Shown: one piece after another, positions 38,666 through 48,162 of the stretch
Layout of the letters: each line of letters begins with the position of its first letter
Numbering within the stretch: position 1 is the stretch's first letter
Origin: Bartonella sp. HY038
GTDB lineage: Bacteria; Pseudomonadota; Alphaproteobacteria; Rhizobiales; Rhizobiaceae
Direction of reading: 5' to 3'
DNA length: 64,000 nucleotides
NCBI RefSeq assembly: GCF_014117425.1
Contig: NZ_CP059725.1
Coordinates: 1,178,001-1,242,000, forward strand
Position numbers and translations under genes: made by a program
Notes under the pieces: generated by a model
Database searches by the model: none
Told to the model about the DNA's origin: nothing
The model's input: the letters and a program-made list of their open reading frames with translations, nothing else

Positions 38666-39990
38666 TATTCCTTTTAAAATAAATGTTTTATTCAAATAAA
38701 ATTTCTTTAATAATTGCCAAACAATTTAGAGTAAGGCAAATATCTTGTCCACCATATTCAATATTTGAGGCTATTTATTATTGCAATCCAATAAGATTGT
38801 GCAATTTTAGAATAAATTGATAAAAAATCCACTCATGAAATTAGCAATTACAATCATGATGCATTAACCCAGCCCGCTATTTTAAAAACCTACTTATAGT
38901 ATAATTGCTCATAGAACAAGAGAAACAAAAATAGTTTTTTGGTTTTTATTACAGTCTTAGCAATTTACTGGCCAATAGCTTTATTAATCGAAAATGTTCG
39001 AGGATTTTTCTATGTTGTGAAATATCTTGCCGGCAGTGTTGCTTGATCAGCTAACTTTATAATGGATGAATGGTTGAATGGTTCCATTTATATTAAAAAA
39101 TTCTCGCATCCAAAAAAACATAGGCATGCGGTAATTTATGGTTTGGTAAGCTAAATGGGGATGTTGCCAATGTTTGTTTATCTTTTTGTATGTATTGGTG
39201 GTTTGTTGGACTTTTCTCTTTGGTGTGATGTGTCACGCCCCTAGCGCTAGACACCTTAGCTGTTACTTCTTTAATTCCGCGACTTATATTGATCTCTAAC
39301 CGTTTTGTTTGCAGGGGTTCTAATTTGGTTAGACGTCGTCGGATTCCATTTTATTGTATAACAAAGTGAAATGAAAAACGTTGGCAGTGCAGCAATCTTC
39401 GATCTTGTTTTGGAAGATGTTGCTCCTGATAATGGTTAATTGTCTTTAGAACATTGCAAGCTTTGTAGGCATCTCTTTTGTGAGTTGAAGGGATTAAAGT
39501 TTAGTGCTGTAACAAGGCAAGGTACAAAGTGGAATTTTACCTGTTTTTTTGTACGTGTTATAATTACAACTTCGAAATAGGGTGCTAGTTGCTGGTTACT
39601 TTGAAAGAATTAGTAAAATATATTCCTGAAACGTAATATATTTTTTTAGTTAGGTTGATTTTTTATTTTATTTGAAATTTAATCAATTATTATAGTAATA
39701 TTTTCGAATTTTATTTTTTTATAAATTAGTTTTAATTTATTTATATTTGTTTTTTTCATTTTAATAAAAATATATTGATATTATATGTATTTTTATAGTA
39801 TGGATATTTTGATTTTTGTTTATATCGATCATGAGAAATTTGAATTCTTATTTTTGTTCTACGGGGTGTTTGGGGTAGAGATAAGGATATGACGATTTTT
39901 CTAAGATAAGTTATCAAAATTTGTTTGGCTGCTGGTTTTGGTTACATTTTGTTACCATCTGGCTTACTAGTTTGTTGAAGGCGGGGAAAT
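38666..39990. other. 1.3-kb AT-rich divergent intergenic region
   Basis: This separates the T1SS operon from the secreted-protein gene and should carry both promoters. The part at about 39600-39880 is extremely T/A-rich. At 39371-39439 a short frame reads MKNVGSAAIFDLVLEDVAPD up to a stop, and the same frame continues without a stop to about 39580 with a Cys-rich stretch (HCKLCRHLFCEL). No product is recognised; it could be a decayed gene. Confidence 0.4.
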
Positions 39991-42900
39991 ATGGCTTCTA
40001 TATCATTTGTTGGGACTAGTGGTTCTGATCATCAGATCCATTTTGGGTTTGATTCAAATAAAGAAAAGAAAGTTTTGTGGTTTGACATTGTTGATTATGC
40101 GCCAGGTTCTCAGGTGCGTTTAATATCAACAAATAATCCAAACGATGTGTATTTTGGGCAATATGACTCTGTTACCGGTTATTGGATGGTTGATCTAACC
40201 AGTGGGCCTGCTTTTGATGCAGGTTATTTACCTTTTACCATAAGCGTTATTGGGCAAGACCCCGTCGATAGTGCTAATTTGTTTTTTAGGGTTCACGTTC
40301 TGCCCCCAATTACAACTGTGCCAATTATCGAAACTTTTACTGATAATGTTGGGCTTCTGCCGGATGGTCAAGGTGAGTTTCCTTCAGGAACCCAAACAGA
40401 TGATCGCACCATTACGCTTAATGGCAAGGTCGATAGTGAATATTTAAATAATCCTGAAAAAAGCTTTTATAAATTAGTAATTTATCAAAATGGTGTACGC
40501 CTTGGTACGGCGAATGTCGATGCAAATGGTAATTGGTCTTATGTGGTAGATGATGTTCTTGAGCATCATACTAAGTATAATTATGAGGCTCGCTTTGAGG
40601 ATGATGGGGGAAACGTAGGCGATTATTCATCTAAGTTTGTTGTTGATGTTGAGTTGTCTATATCTATAGATTCTTTAACTACCGCAGATTTTACTCCACT
40701 GCTAACTGGACATATAGGTTTTGAACTTTTACAAGATGAATACGTAACAATAAGCGTAAACGGAAAAACTTATAGTTCTTCTAATGGTCAGGTTGTCGTT
40801 GATCAAGAAAAAATGACTTGGTCATTACAAATTCCAGATAGTGATGCTTTAAAAGCAGGAACTTATGAAGTTGTTGCCGCATTGCATAAATCTACAGGGG
40901 AAATAATTGTACAGGACAATACTGCAAATGAGTTGCGCATTCTCGATCCGGTGATTCCACCTGTTGTTGAAGGGAATGATGACGAAAAAGCAACCGCGAT
41001 GACGCTCAGCGAAAATGGGCAATGGAAAATTTATACTAACGGAACAGTACTCGACCAAAAAGCGACTGATGAAAAAACGTTTGGTACGTTTGATCAGACC
41101 CATTTAAAGGGTAAAGATGTATATGGTCCAATTAATAAACCTACTGCTGGAACGCAAAATGGTACATGGTTGGATATAAATCGTGACGGTTACATGGATT
41201 TTGTCTCCAACGATGGTAATGCCGAAACCGGTCAGCAGATGTATTATAATATTGGTAATAATACCTATCTATCATATCAAATAGGTAGCCAATATCGAAA
41301 TGGGCCAGATTACAATCCTAAAGCTAATGTTATGGCTCAATATGCTGGCGTTATTGGTTTTGACAAAAATGGGGATGGTTTTGCAGATATTGCCTATGGT
41401 AATATTGCTCCAGGGCGGTCTGGTTTTGTGACGGCCCCAGGAAGCGGTTATACATCTAATCGCACTTGGGATAGTCAGATTGTCAGTAATATTAACGGTA
41501 ATGTTCAATCTATGGTTAAAGATAAGAATTTTACTGATTCGCGACTTGGTCCGTCTAATTTTGATTATTCGCCAAATGCTTATAATGCTCAGCCAGGGCC
41601 AGAAATTTCCGGTGTTGATCTTAATAATGATGGCATTGTGGACCTCGTTTATCATGGTGTTAGCGGTTATAGTAAACTTGGTAACGAAAGACCTGATGTT
41701 CGCCGCATGAGTAATGATCAGCAACGGCTCGTTGTTGTGTCAAGTGATGGTAAAGATGGTTATTCGACAAGTCAGATTATTGAAGGGGTTTTCCAAAATA
41801 CCGGTAAGGCAAATTCCACGACAAGTAATGCTATTTCCATGACTTGGGCTGATTTTAACGGCGATGGTTTCATGGATTTGTTTATTGGCCGTGGCAAGGC
41901 TCAAGATGGCCATTCTGAGTATGAAAGCCGTATCCTTTACAATGATGGTAACGGAAATCTTGGTTCAACTGCTCCAAATGCCATAGGGACGGCTAATAAT
42001 ATTCATTGGCTAGGCGATAATTTGGAAGGTGGTCCATCAATTGCTGTCGATTGGAATGGCGATGGAAAAATGGATATTATCGAACTACCAGCTTATTCCG
42101 CTGGTAACGGTGTATCTGCAAATGGTACCACTGGTACAGTCAATCTTTACACCAATAACTCAACGTCCTCTGGTAATAGTTTTTCGACTTCCAATCTGTT
42201 AGGCGGTACTAATACAATAGGTGTAAACGGTACAGTAAATGCGCATAAAAGTCCTGGTAAAAATGATCCTGTAACAGGCGCTGTTGTTGCTGATATTAAT
42301 TGGGATGGTGCTCAAGATTTGTTGATTTTCACACAACAAGGAAATACAGAAATCGTCCGCAATCAAACAACAATTGCTAAGGGAACAGCATTGCATTTCC
42401 GAATTCTTGATCAAGAGGGTATTAATTCATTTTTAGGAAATACCGTTCAACTATACGATTCCAAAGGAAACCTTGTTGCTTCTCAAATTATAAATCCTCA
42501 GTCTGGTAACCAAACTAGCGATACGTCAGGTATTGTCAATTTTTACGGACTAGATCCAAATGAGACCTATTCACTTAAATTATTGCGTAATGTGAAAGGT
42601 GTGAGTTCGAATATAGATTCAACTGTTAATGAAGCTTGGGGTGGTTTTGTTGCTGGCGAAGCATATGAAGCACATGTATTGACCGCTGAGAGTGGAGATA
42701 GCTCAAAAAATGCCAATTTGGGTACCGGTATTGTCGGTACGGGTTACAATGACACATTTTATGCGACTAAAGGGACCGATAAATATGACGGCGCTGGCGG
42801 TTGGTCCATAGTGAATGGGCATAAAGAGTGGAGCGATACGGGTGGTCTCGATATTATAGACTTTAAGTTGGCTGGTAATACCGCAGTTAATGTTGATTTA

Positions 42901-43389
42901 AGTAAGACAACTTACCAAAATACTGGCTTTAATACAGTGCTATTGAAGAATATCGAAGGTGTTGCTGGTGGTAATGGTAACGATACCTTTACAGGTAATA
43001 GTCAAGATAATTACTTTAATGGTCGTGGCGGTGATGATACCTTTAATCTTCATAATAGTGGCCATCATACATTGATATATGAGCGTATTGATGTAAATGA
43101 CGCAACCGGTGGTAATGGTCATGATATTGCAAATGGTTTTACCATTGGTGATTTTAATACAAATGCCAATGCGGATCGTATCGATCTTTCGGGATTGTTG
43201 ATTGGTTATCAGGATGGCGTCAGTAATATTGCCGATTATATTTCTGTGGTACATCAAGGTAATAATACTATAATTTCAGTTGATATTGACGGTACAAATT
43301 CGCAGTTTTCTAGTTCCGCGATACTAACATTGAATAACGTTCTTACAGATTTGGATACTTTGGTGAATAATCATCAGATTGTTGTTTAA
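39991..43389 (+). CDS. Large type I secreted protein with Ig-like and FG-GAP repeats
   Basis: Predicted surface or exported protein of 1132 residues with no N-terminal signal peptide. Residues about 1-330 hold Ig-like domains: two sandwiches with DANGNWSYVVDD and KMTWSLQIPDS as typical linker ends. Six FG-GAP/VCBS-type Ca-binding repeats follow near residues 394, 457, 543, 621, 687 and 768, for example DINRDGYMDF, DKNGDGFADI and DFNGDGFMDL, probably a beta-propeller. RTX-like GNGNDTFTGN and GRGGDDTFNL occur near residues 994 and 1011. The C-terminal 100 residues (NADRIDLSGLLIGYQ to the end) are the common type I secretion tail. It is divergent from the T1SS operon, which is the likely exporter. 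The start has GGCGGGG upstream. No catalytic domain was seen, so an adhesin or matrix protein is likely. Confidence 0.85.
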   Translation: MASISFVGTSGSDHQIHFGFDSNKEKKVLWFDIVDYAPGSQVRLISTNNPNDVYFGQYDSVTGYWMVDLTSGPAFDAGYLPFTISVIGQDPVDSANLFFRVHVLPPITTVPIIETFTDNVGLLPDGQGEFPSGTQTDDRTITLNGKVDSEYLNNPEKSFYKLVIYQNGVRLGTANVDANGNWSYVVDDVLEHHTKYNYEARFEDDGGNVGDYSSKFVVDVELSISIDSLTTADFTPLLTGHIGFELLQDEYVTISVNGKTYSSSNGQVVVDQEKMTWSLQIPDSDALKAGTYEVVAALHKSTGEIIVQDNTANELRILDPVIPPVVEGNDDEKATAMTLSENGQWKIYTNGTVLDQKATDEKTFGTFDQTHLKGKDVYGPINKPTAGTQNGTWLDINRDGYMDFVSNDGNAETGQQMYYNIGNNTYLSYQIGSQYRNGPDYNPKANVMAQYAGVIGFDKNGDGFADIAYGNIAPGRSGFVTAPGSGYTSNRTWDSQIVSNINGNVQSMVKDKNFTDSRLGPSNFDYSPNAYNAQPGPEISGVDLNNDGIVDLVYHGVSGYSKLGNERPDVRRMSNDQQRLVVVSSDGKDGYSTSQIIEGVFQNTGKANSTTSNAISMTWADFNGDGFMDLFIGRGKAQDGHSEYESRILYNDGNGNLGSTAPNAIGTANNIHWLGDNLEGGPSIAVDWNGDGKMDIIELPAYSAGNGVSANGTTGTVNLYTNNSTSSGNSFSTSNLLGGTNTIGVNGTVNAHKSPGKNDPVTGAVVADINWDGAQDLLIFTQQGNTEIVRNQTTIAKGTALHFRILDQEGINSFLGNTVQLYDSKGNLVASQIINPQSGNQTSDTSGIVNFYGLDPNETYSLKLLRNVKGVSSNIDSTVNEAWGGFVAGEAYEAHVLTAESGDSSKNANLGTGIVGTGYNDTFYATKGTDKYDGAGGWSIVNGHKEWSDTGGLDIIDFKLAGNTAVNVDLSKTTYQNTGFNTVLLKNIEGVAGGNGNDTFTGNSQDNYFNGRGGDDTFNLHNSGHHTLIYERIDVNDATGGNGHDIANGFTIGDFNTNANADRIDLSGLLIGYQDGVSNIADYISVVHQGNNTIISVDIDGTNSQFSSSAILTLNNVLTDLDTLVNNHQIVV

Positions 43390-43392
43390 TTT

Positions 43393-43408
43393 AGTTGGAG
43401 CTCCAACT
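43393..43408. repeat. Perfect 16-bp palindrome after the secreted-protein gene
   Basis: AGTTGGAGCTCCAACT begins 4 bases after the stop. It has no loop, so it is more a symmetric binding site or cruciform than a hairpin terminator. A true terminator follows. Confidence 0.55.
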
Positions 43409-43421
43409 GAAAATTTGAATT

Positions 43422-43456
43422 GCTTCCTGCGCTTGTTGGTGTGGGAAGCTTTTTTG
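43422..43456 (+). terminator. Rho-independent terminator of the secreted-protein gene
   Basis: GCTTCC / GGAAGC with a 16-base loop, followed by TTTTTTG. Confidence 0.7.
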
Positions 43457-43762
43457 TTTGGGTGGCCTTAATCTCTTAGAATTGGTTAAGGGCTGAGTTA
43501 AGGCTGTTTCGATTTTGGTATACTGAAAGCCTATCGGGAAAGGTTTTTTTTGAATAGAATGCATATTAGTTATTTTAGTAATCAGACGTTAAGCATATTT
43601 TGCTATATTTGAGGTCGTCTAGTAATCTTCTTTAACCTAAATATGCGTAATTTAATGATTTAAATGTGAGCGAGCTATGCTGAAAGGCCTGTTGCGGTCT
43701 GTCAAGATTGTAAGCATATTAAAATTATTTTGTGATTCCGAAGCTAAGGGCAGCATTAGTAA
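43457..43762. other. Intergenic region before the ftsB-like gene
   Basis: About 300 bases with no supported gene. In many relatives eno precedes the ftsB-like gene; here it does not. Confidence 0.45.
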
Positions 43763-44092
43763 ATGTGGACAAAACAAAAACGTAAAACCAATCGTAGTCG
43801 CTTTATTTTGCCAATCATTACTGTGGCTGTATTGTCTTATTTTGGTTATCATATTTACCATGGCGAATATGGTCTATATTCCCGCGAAAATGTTGATGAG
43901 CATATCATGGTACTAAATTCAGAGCTTCATAAGCTTGAGACCCAACGCCAGACTATGGAATTGAAAGTTTCATTGTTGCGCGATGGCGAAATTGAGAAGG
44001 ATATGCTGGATGAGTGGGCGCGAAGGAATCTCAGTGTTTCCAACCCGAATGAATTGACAATAATTACCTCTCAAGGTGATAAATCAAATTAA
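43763..44092 (+). CDS. FtsB/DivIC-like septum formation initiator protein
   Basis: Small bitopic division protein of 109 residues. A basic N-terminus (KQKRKTNRSR) is followed by one membrane helix (FILPIITVAVLSYFGYHIY) and a coiled coil (ENVDEHIMVLNSELHKLETQ), then a short C-terminal region. This is the FtsB-like family commonly found just upstream of pdhA in Rhizobiales. The ribosome binding site is weak. Confidence 0.87.
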   Translation: MWTKQKRKTNRSRFILPIITVAVLSYFGYHIYHGEYGLYSRENVDEHIMVLNSELHKLETQRQTMELKVSLLRDGEIEKDMLDEWARRNLSVSNPNELTIITSQGDKSN

Positions 44093-44221
44093 CCAAAATT
44101 AGGTTAATTTTAAAAGTCACGTAAAAACAGATACTTATCACTATTGTTAACTGATTTAAAAGACTTGTAACTTTCTTTCTGACAGCGTATTTTAAGGAAT
44201 ACCTATCACAGGGAGTTAAAA

Positions 44222-45262
44222 ATGGTCGCAAAAGCAAAAAAGGCGCCTACCAAGCTTGTAGAAAGCGCTTTGTCTAATGCCATGCCGACACCAAGTCCGG
44301 CAGAATTTACCAAAGAAGAAGAGCTAAACGCTTATCGCGAAATGCTGTTGATTCGCCGCTTTGAAGAAAAGGCAGGCCAATTATATGGTATGGGCTTGAT
44401 TGGCGGTTTTTGCCATCTCTATATCGGGCAAGAAGCTGTCGTTGTTGGCATGCTTAAGGTTTCCAAAGAAGGTGACCAGATTATCACCTCTTACCGTGAT
44501 CACGGTCACATGTTAGCTGCTGGCATGAGCGCGCGCGGTGTGATGGCAGAGTTAACTGGGCGTCAAGGTGGCTTTTCCAAAGGGAAAGGCGGCTCAATGC
44601 ATATGTTCTCCAAAGAAAAGAATTTTTATGGTGGTCATGGTATCGTTGGTGCACAAGTGCCGATCGGCACAGGTCTTGCCTTTGCTAATCGCTATCTAGG
44701 TAATGACAATGTATCATTAACTTTCTTTGGCGATGGTGCGGCCAATCAGGGGCAGGTATATGAGAGTTTTAACATGGCTTCTTTATGGAAGCTGCCGGTT
44801 ATTTATGTAATCGAAAATAATCATTATGCTATGGGCACTTCGGTTTCACGCGCTTCTGCGGAGACGGATTTTTCAAAGCGCGGCCTTTCTTTTGAAATTC
44901 CTGGTATCGTTGTTGATGGTATGGATGTACGCGCAGTAGCTGCTGCGGCTGAAGAAGCTATGGCTTGGGCGCGCGGTGGTAATGGGCCGATTATTCTCGA
45001 TATGCAAACCTATCGTTATCGCGGCCACTCTATGTCTGACCCTGCAAAATATCGCAGTAAGGAAGAAGTGCAAAAAATGCGCTCTGAGCATGATCCAATT
45101 GATCAGGTGAAAAAACGCCTTATGGATAATGGTTGGGCAAGTGAAGAAGAATTAAAAGTAATTGATAAAGATGTCAGAGCAATTGTAGCTGATGCAGCTG
45201 AATTTGCTGAGAATGATCCTGAGCCAGATGTTTCTGAACTCTGGACGGATATTCTGGTTTAA
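44222..45262 (+). CDS. pdhA: Pyruvate dehydrogenase E1 component, alpha subunit
   Basis: ThDP-dependent decarboxylase subunit of 346 residues. [20 protein letters not shown] is near residue 38. The ThDP motif [17 protein letters not shown] is near residue 170. The phosphorylation-loop-like [11 protein letters not shown] is near residue 261. GGGAG lies upstream. Opens the pdhA-pdhB-pdhC-lpd cluster and is 14 bases before pdhB. Confidence 0.97.
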   Translation: MVAKAKKAPTKLVESALSNAMPTPSPAEFTKEEELNAYREMLLIRRFEEKAGQLYGMGLIGGFCHLYIGQEAVVVGMLKVSKEGDQIITSYRDHGHMLAAGMSARGVMAELTGRQGGFSKGKGGSMHMFSKEKNFYGGHGIVGAQVPIGTGLAFANRYLGNDNVSLTFFGDGAANQGQVYESFNMASLWKLPVIYVIENNHYAMGTSVSRASAETDFSKRGLSFEIPGIVVDGMDVRAVAAAAEEAMAWARGGNGPIILDMQTYRYRGHSMSDPAKYRSKEEVQKMRSEHDPIDQVKKRLMDNGWASEEELKVIDKDVRAIVADAAEFAENDPEPDVSELWTDILV

Positions 45263-45276
45263 GGAGGTTTGCTAAC

Positions 45277-46674
45277 ATGTCTATTGATATTCTTATGCCT
45301 GCATTGTCACCAACAATGGAAGAGGGCAAAATTTCTAAATGGTTGAAAAAAGAAGGCGATAAGGTTGAGCCCGGCGATACTATTGCTGAAATTGAAACCG
45401 ATAAAGCCACAATGGAAGTAGAATCTGCGGATGAAGGTATTATTGGCAAGATTCTTGTGCCTGAAGGCAGTGAAGGTGTTAAAGTTAATACGCCAATAGC
45501 TATTTTGCTTGAAGATGGTGAAACTGAGGCTGATTTAGGAAAGGCTGTTAATCCTGCAGATAAAAATAAGGCTCCAGCAGCAGATCAAGTTGCTGCTCAA
45601 AGTGAAGCCGCAGTGCAGCCGGCAAAGGTTGCTGCAAGTCCAATTGCTGTTGAAGTTGAAAACGATCCTGAAATTCCTGCTGGTACGCAAATGGTTATGA
45701 CCACCGTGCGCGATGCTTTACGCGATGCTATGGCTGAAGAAATGCGCCGCGATGATAGGGTTTTCCTTATCGGTGAGGAAGTTGCCGAATATCAAGGCGC
45801 TTATAAGGTTAGCCAAGGCTTGCTTGAAGAATTTGGTGCAAAGCGTGTTGTTGACACCCCAATTACCGAACAAGGTTTTGCCGGTCTTGGCGTTGGTGCA
45901 GCCTTTGCTGGCTTGCGGCCAATTGTCGAGTTTATGACGTTTAATTTTGCGATGCAGGCGATTGACCAGATCATTAATTCAGCGGCAAAAACCCGTTATA
46001 TGTCTGGTGGACAAATGTCAGCTCCGATGGTGTTTCGTGGTCCAAATGGAGCGGCGGCTCGTGTTGGTGCGCAGCATTCACAAGATTATGCTGCTTGGTA
46101 TAGCCAAATTCCTGGTTTAAAAGTGGTTATGCCTTATACTGCGGCCGATGCTAAAGGGCTTTTAAAAGCTGCAATTCGTGACGAAAATCCAGTTATTTTC
46201 CTTGAAAACGAATTAGTTTATGGCCAACAATTTGAAGTTCCCGATATGGAAGATTTTGTCTTGCCAATCGGTAAGGCTCGCATTCATAAAAAAGGTAATG
46301 ATGTAACGATCGTATCTTTTGGTGCTGGTATGAAACACTCAATCCTTGCGGTTGATGAATTGGCTAAACAAGGCATTGATGCAGAATTAATTGATTTGCG
46401 TACTATCCGCCCAATGGATCTACCAACCATTATCCAGTCGGTCATCAAAACTGGACGTTTGGTAACTGTTGAGGAAGGTTTCCCGCAATCATCTGTTGGT
46501 ACGGAAATTGCAACACGGGTGATGCAACAAGCCTTTGACTATCTTGATGCGCCAATCATGACGGTTGCCGGTAAAGATGTGCCAATGCCTTATGCGGCCA
46601 ATCTTGAAAAGCTTGCCTTACCAACCATGGAAGACGTGATTGAAGCTGTAAAAGCTGTCACCTATAGCAATTGA
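45277..46674 (+). CDS. pdhB: Pyruvate dehydrogenase E1 component, beta subunit, with N-terminal lipoyl domain
   Basis: The 465-residue product is a fusion. A lipoyl domain (residues 1-80, lipoyl Lys in [13 protein letters not shown] near residue 43) is joined by an Ala/Pro-rich linker to the E1-beta domain. The latter starts near [18 protein letters not shown] and has [18 protein letters not shown]. This fusion is the rule in alphaproteobacterial PdhB. It has AAGGAGG upstream and is 13 bases before pdhC. Confidence 0.97.
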   Translation: MSIDILMPALSPTMEEGKISKWLKKEGDKVEPGDTIAEIETDKATMEVESADEGIIGKILVPEGSEGVKVNTPIAILLEDGETEADLGKAVNPADKNKAPAADQVAAQSEAAVQPAKVAASPIAVEVENDPEIPAGTQMVMTTVRDALRDAMAEEMRRDDRVFLIGEEVAEYQGAYKVSQGLLEEFGAKRVVDTPITEQGFAGLGVGAAFAGLRPIVEFMTFNFAMQAIDQIINSAAKTRYMSGGQMSAPMVFRGPNGAAARVGAQHSQDYAAWYSQIPGLKVVMPYTAADAKGLLKAAIRDENPVIFLENELVYGQQFEVPDMEDFVLPIGKARIHKKGNDVTIVSFGAGMKHSILAVDELAKQGIDAELIDLRTIRPMDLPTIIQSVIKTGRLVTVEEGFPQSSVGTEIATRVMQQAFDYLDAPIMTVAGKDVPMPYAANLEKLALPTMEDVIEAVKAVTYSN

Positions 46675-46687
46675 TGGAGATTGTAAT

Positions 46688-48082
46688 ATGCCAATAAAAA
46701 TTACAATGCCGGCGCTTTCACCAACTATGGAAGAGGGTACTCTATCAAAATGGTTGGTAAAAGAAGGTGATAATGTTACTTCGGGTGATGTTATCGCCGA
46801 GATTGAAACCGATAAGGCTACAATGGAAGTTGAAGCCGTGGACGAAGGCGTGGTTGCTAAAATTTTAGTGCCAGCTGGTAGTGCAGGCGTAAGAGTAAAC
46901 TCTGTCATTGCTATTTTAGCCGCTGATGGTGAAGATCTTGCAGCCGCAGCAAAGGCAGCTGATGCTTCTACATCAAGTGATGTGGTAAAAGATGTGGCTA
47001 TTGCAAGTGATAATCAAGCACCGATACAGCAATCAACACCGCAGACTGCAGACGCACAAGGTTCAGTTGCCCAAGCTAATGCCACTCAAGACAATGCTAC
47101 AGATGGCAATGCGGGCAAAGGAAATCGGGTATTTTCTTCACCTTTAGCACGGCGCTTAGCAAAAGATGGTGGACTTGATATTGCAACCGTTGTTGGTACT
47201 GGCCCCCATGGCCGTGTCATTAAGCGCGATGTTGAAGCTGCATTGCAATCAGGTACCGCCAAAGTTGCTACAAACGCTACTAGTAATGCTGCAGCGCAAA
47301 CGTCAGCAAGCGCTGCGCCAACCATTAGTGCGCCATCAGATGATGCTGTGCTTAAGCTATTTAAAGAAGACGAGTATGAGGTTGTGCCGCATGATACGAT
47401 GCGTAAGACAATCGCGCGCCGTCTTGTTGAATCAAAGCTTACTGTGCCACATTTTTATGTGACGGTTGATTGTGAACTCGACGCGTTGTTAAAGCTACGT
47501 GCTGAACTTAATAGTGCTGCACCAATGGTTAAAAATGATGCAGGGACTGCACCAGCCTATAAGCTATCAGTTAATGATATGGTAATTAAGGCTGTAGCTA
47601 TGGCATTAAAGGCACAGCCTGATGCTAATGTTTCATGGCTTGATTCAGGGATGATCCGCCATAAGCATGCCGATATTGGTGTGGCCGTATCTATACCCAA
47701 TGGTTTAATTACGCCGATTGTTCGTCATGCCGATGAAAAATCTCTTTCTGCCATTTCAAATGAAATGAAAGATTTGGCCAAACGTGCGCGTGAACGAAAG
47801 CTAAAGCCAGAGGAATATCAAGGTGGCTCTAGCTCGGTTTCCAATATGGGGATGTTTGGTGTTAAATCATTCTCGGCAATTGTTAACCCGCCACAAGCAA
47901 CCATATTCGCAATTGGCGCAGGTATTCAGCGCGCTGTAGTGAAAGATGGAGCTTTAGCGATTGCAAGTGTCATGTCGGTAACAATTTCTACCGATCACCG
48001 TGCGGTTGATGGTGCTTTGGCTGCACAATTGGCACAAACATTTAAAGGGTTGATTGAAAACCCAATGAGTATGCTGGTTTAA
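46688..48082 (+). CDS. pdhC: Pyruvate dehydrogenase E2 component, dihydrolipoamide acetyltransferase
   Basis: Core of the complex, 464 residues. One lipoyl domain (Lys in [13 protein letters not shown]) lies at the N-terminus. An Ala-rich linker, a peripheral-subunit-binding domain ([20 protein letters not shown]) around residue 145, a second linker and the catalytic CoA-dependent domain follow. The active-site motif [11 protein letters not shown] is near residue 440. It follows pdhB closely; a hairpin separates it from lpd. Confidence 0.97.
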   Translation: MPIKITMPALSPTMEEGTLSKWLVKEGDNVTSGDVIAEIETDKATMEVEAVDEGVVAKILVPAGSAGVRVNSVIAILAADGEDLAAAAKAADASTSSDVVKDVAIASDNQAPIQQSTPQTADAQGSVAQANATQDNATDGNAGKGNRVFSSPLARRLAKDGGLDIATVVGTGPHGRVIKRDVEAALQSGTAKVATNATSNAAAQTSASAAPTISAPSDDAVLKLFKEDEYEVVPHDTMRKTIARRLVESKLTVPHFYVTVDCELDALLKLRAELNSAAPMVKNDAGTAPAYKLSVNDMVIKAVAMALKAQPDANVSWLDSGMIRHKHADIGVAVSIPNGLITPIVRHADEKSLSAISNEMKDLAKRARERKLKPEEYQGGSSSVSNMGMFGVKSFSAIVNPPQATIFAIGAGIQRAVVKDGALAIASVMSVTISTDHRAVDGALAAQLAQTFKGLIENPMSMLV

Positions 48083-48089
48083 AATCTTA

Positions 48090-48119
48090 GGCGTGAGTGG
48101 GCTCCACTCACGCCTTATT
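48090..48119 (+). terminator. Strong hairpin between pdhC and lpd
   Basis: GGCGTGAGTGG / CCACTCACGCC, 11-bp perfect arms with a 3-base loop, followed by TTATTT. It may be a partial terminator, lowering lpd relative to E1 and E2, or an mRNA-stabilising element. Confidence 0.7.
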
Positions 48120-48162
48120 TAATCAAAAGCATTCCGGCTAATTTTTTTGATGGAGTAGAAGC

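Noticed and set aside
41272..41724. 150-codon minus-strand ORF opposite the secreted-protein gene
   Set aside because: Rich in Ile/Asn/Thr as the reverse complement of the Asn/Asp/Gly-rich repeats; no support as a gene.
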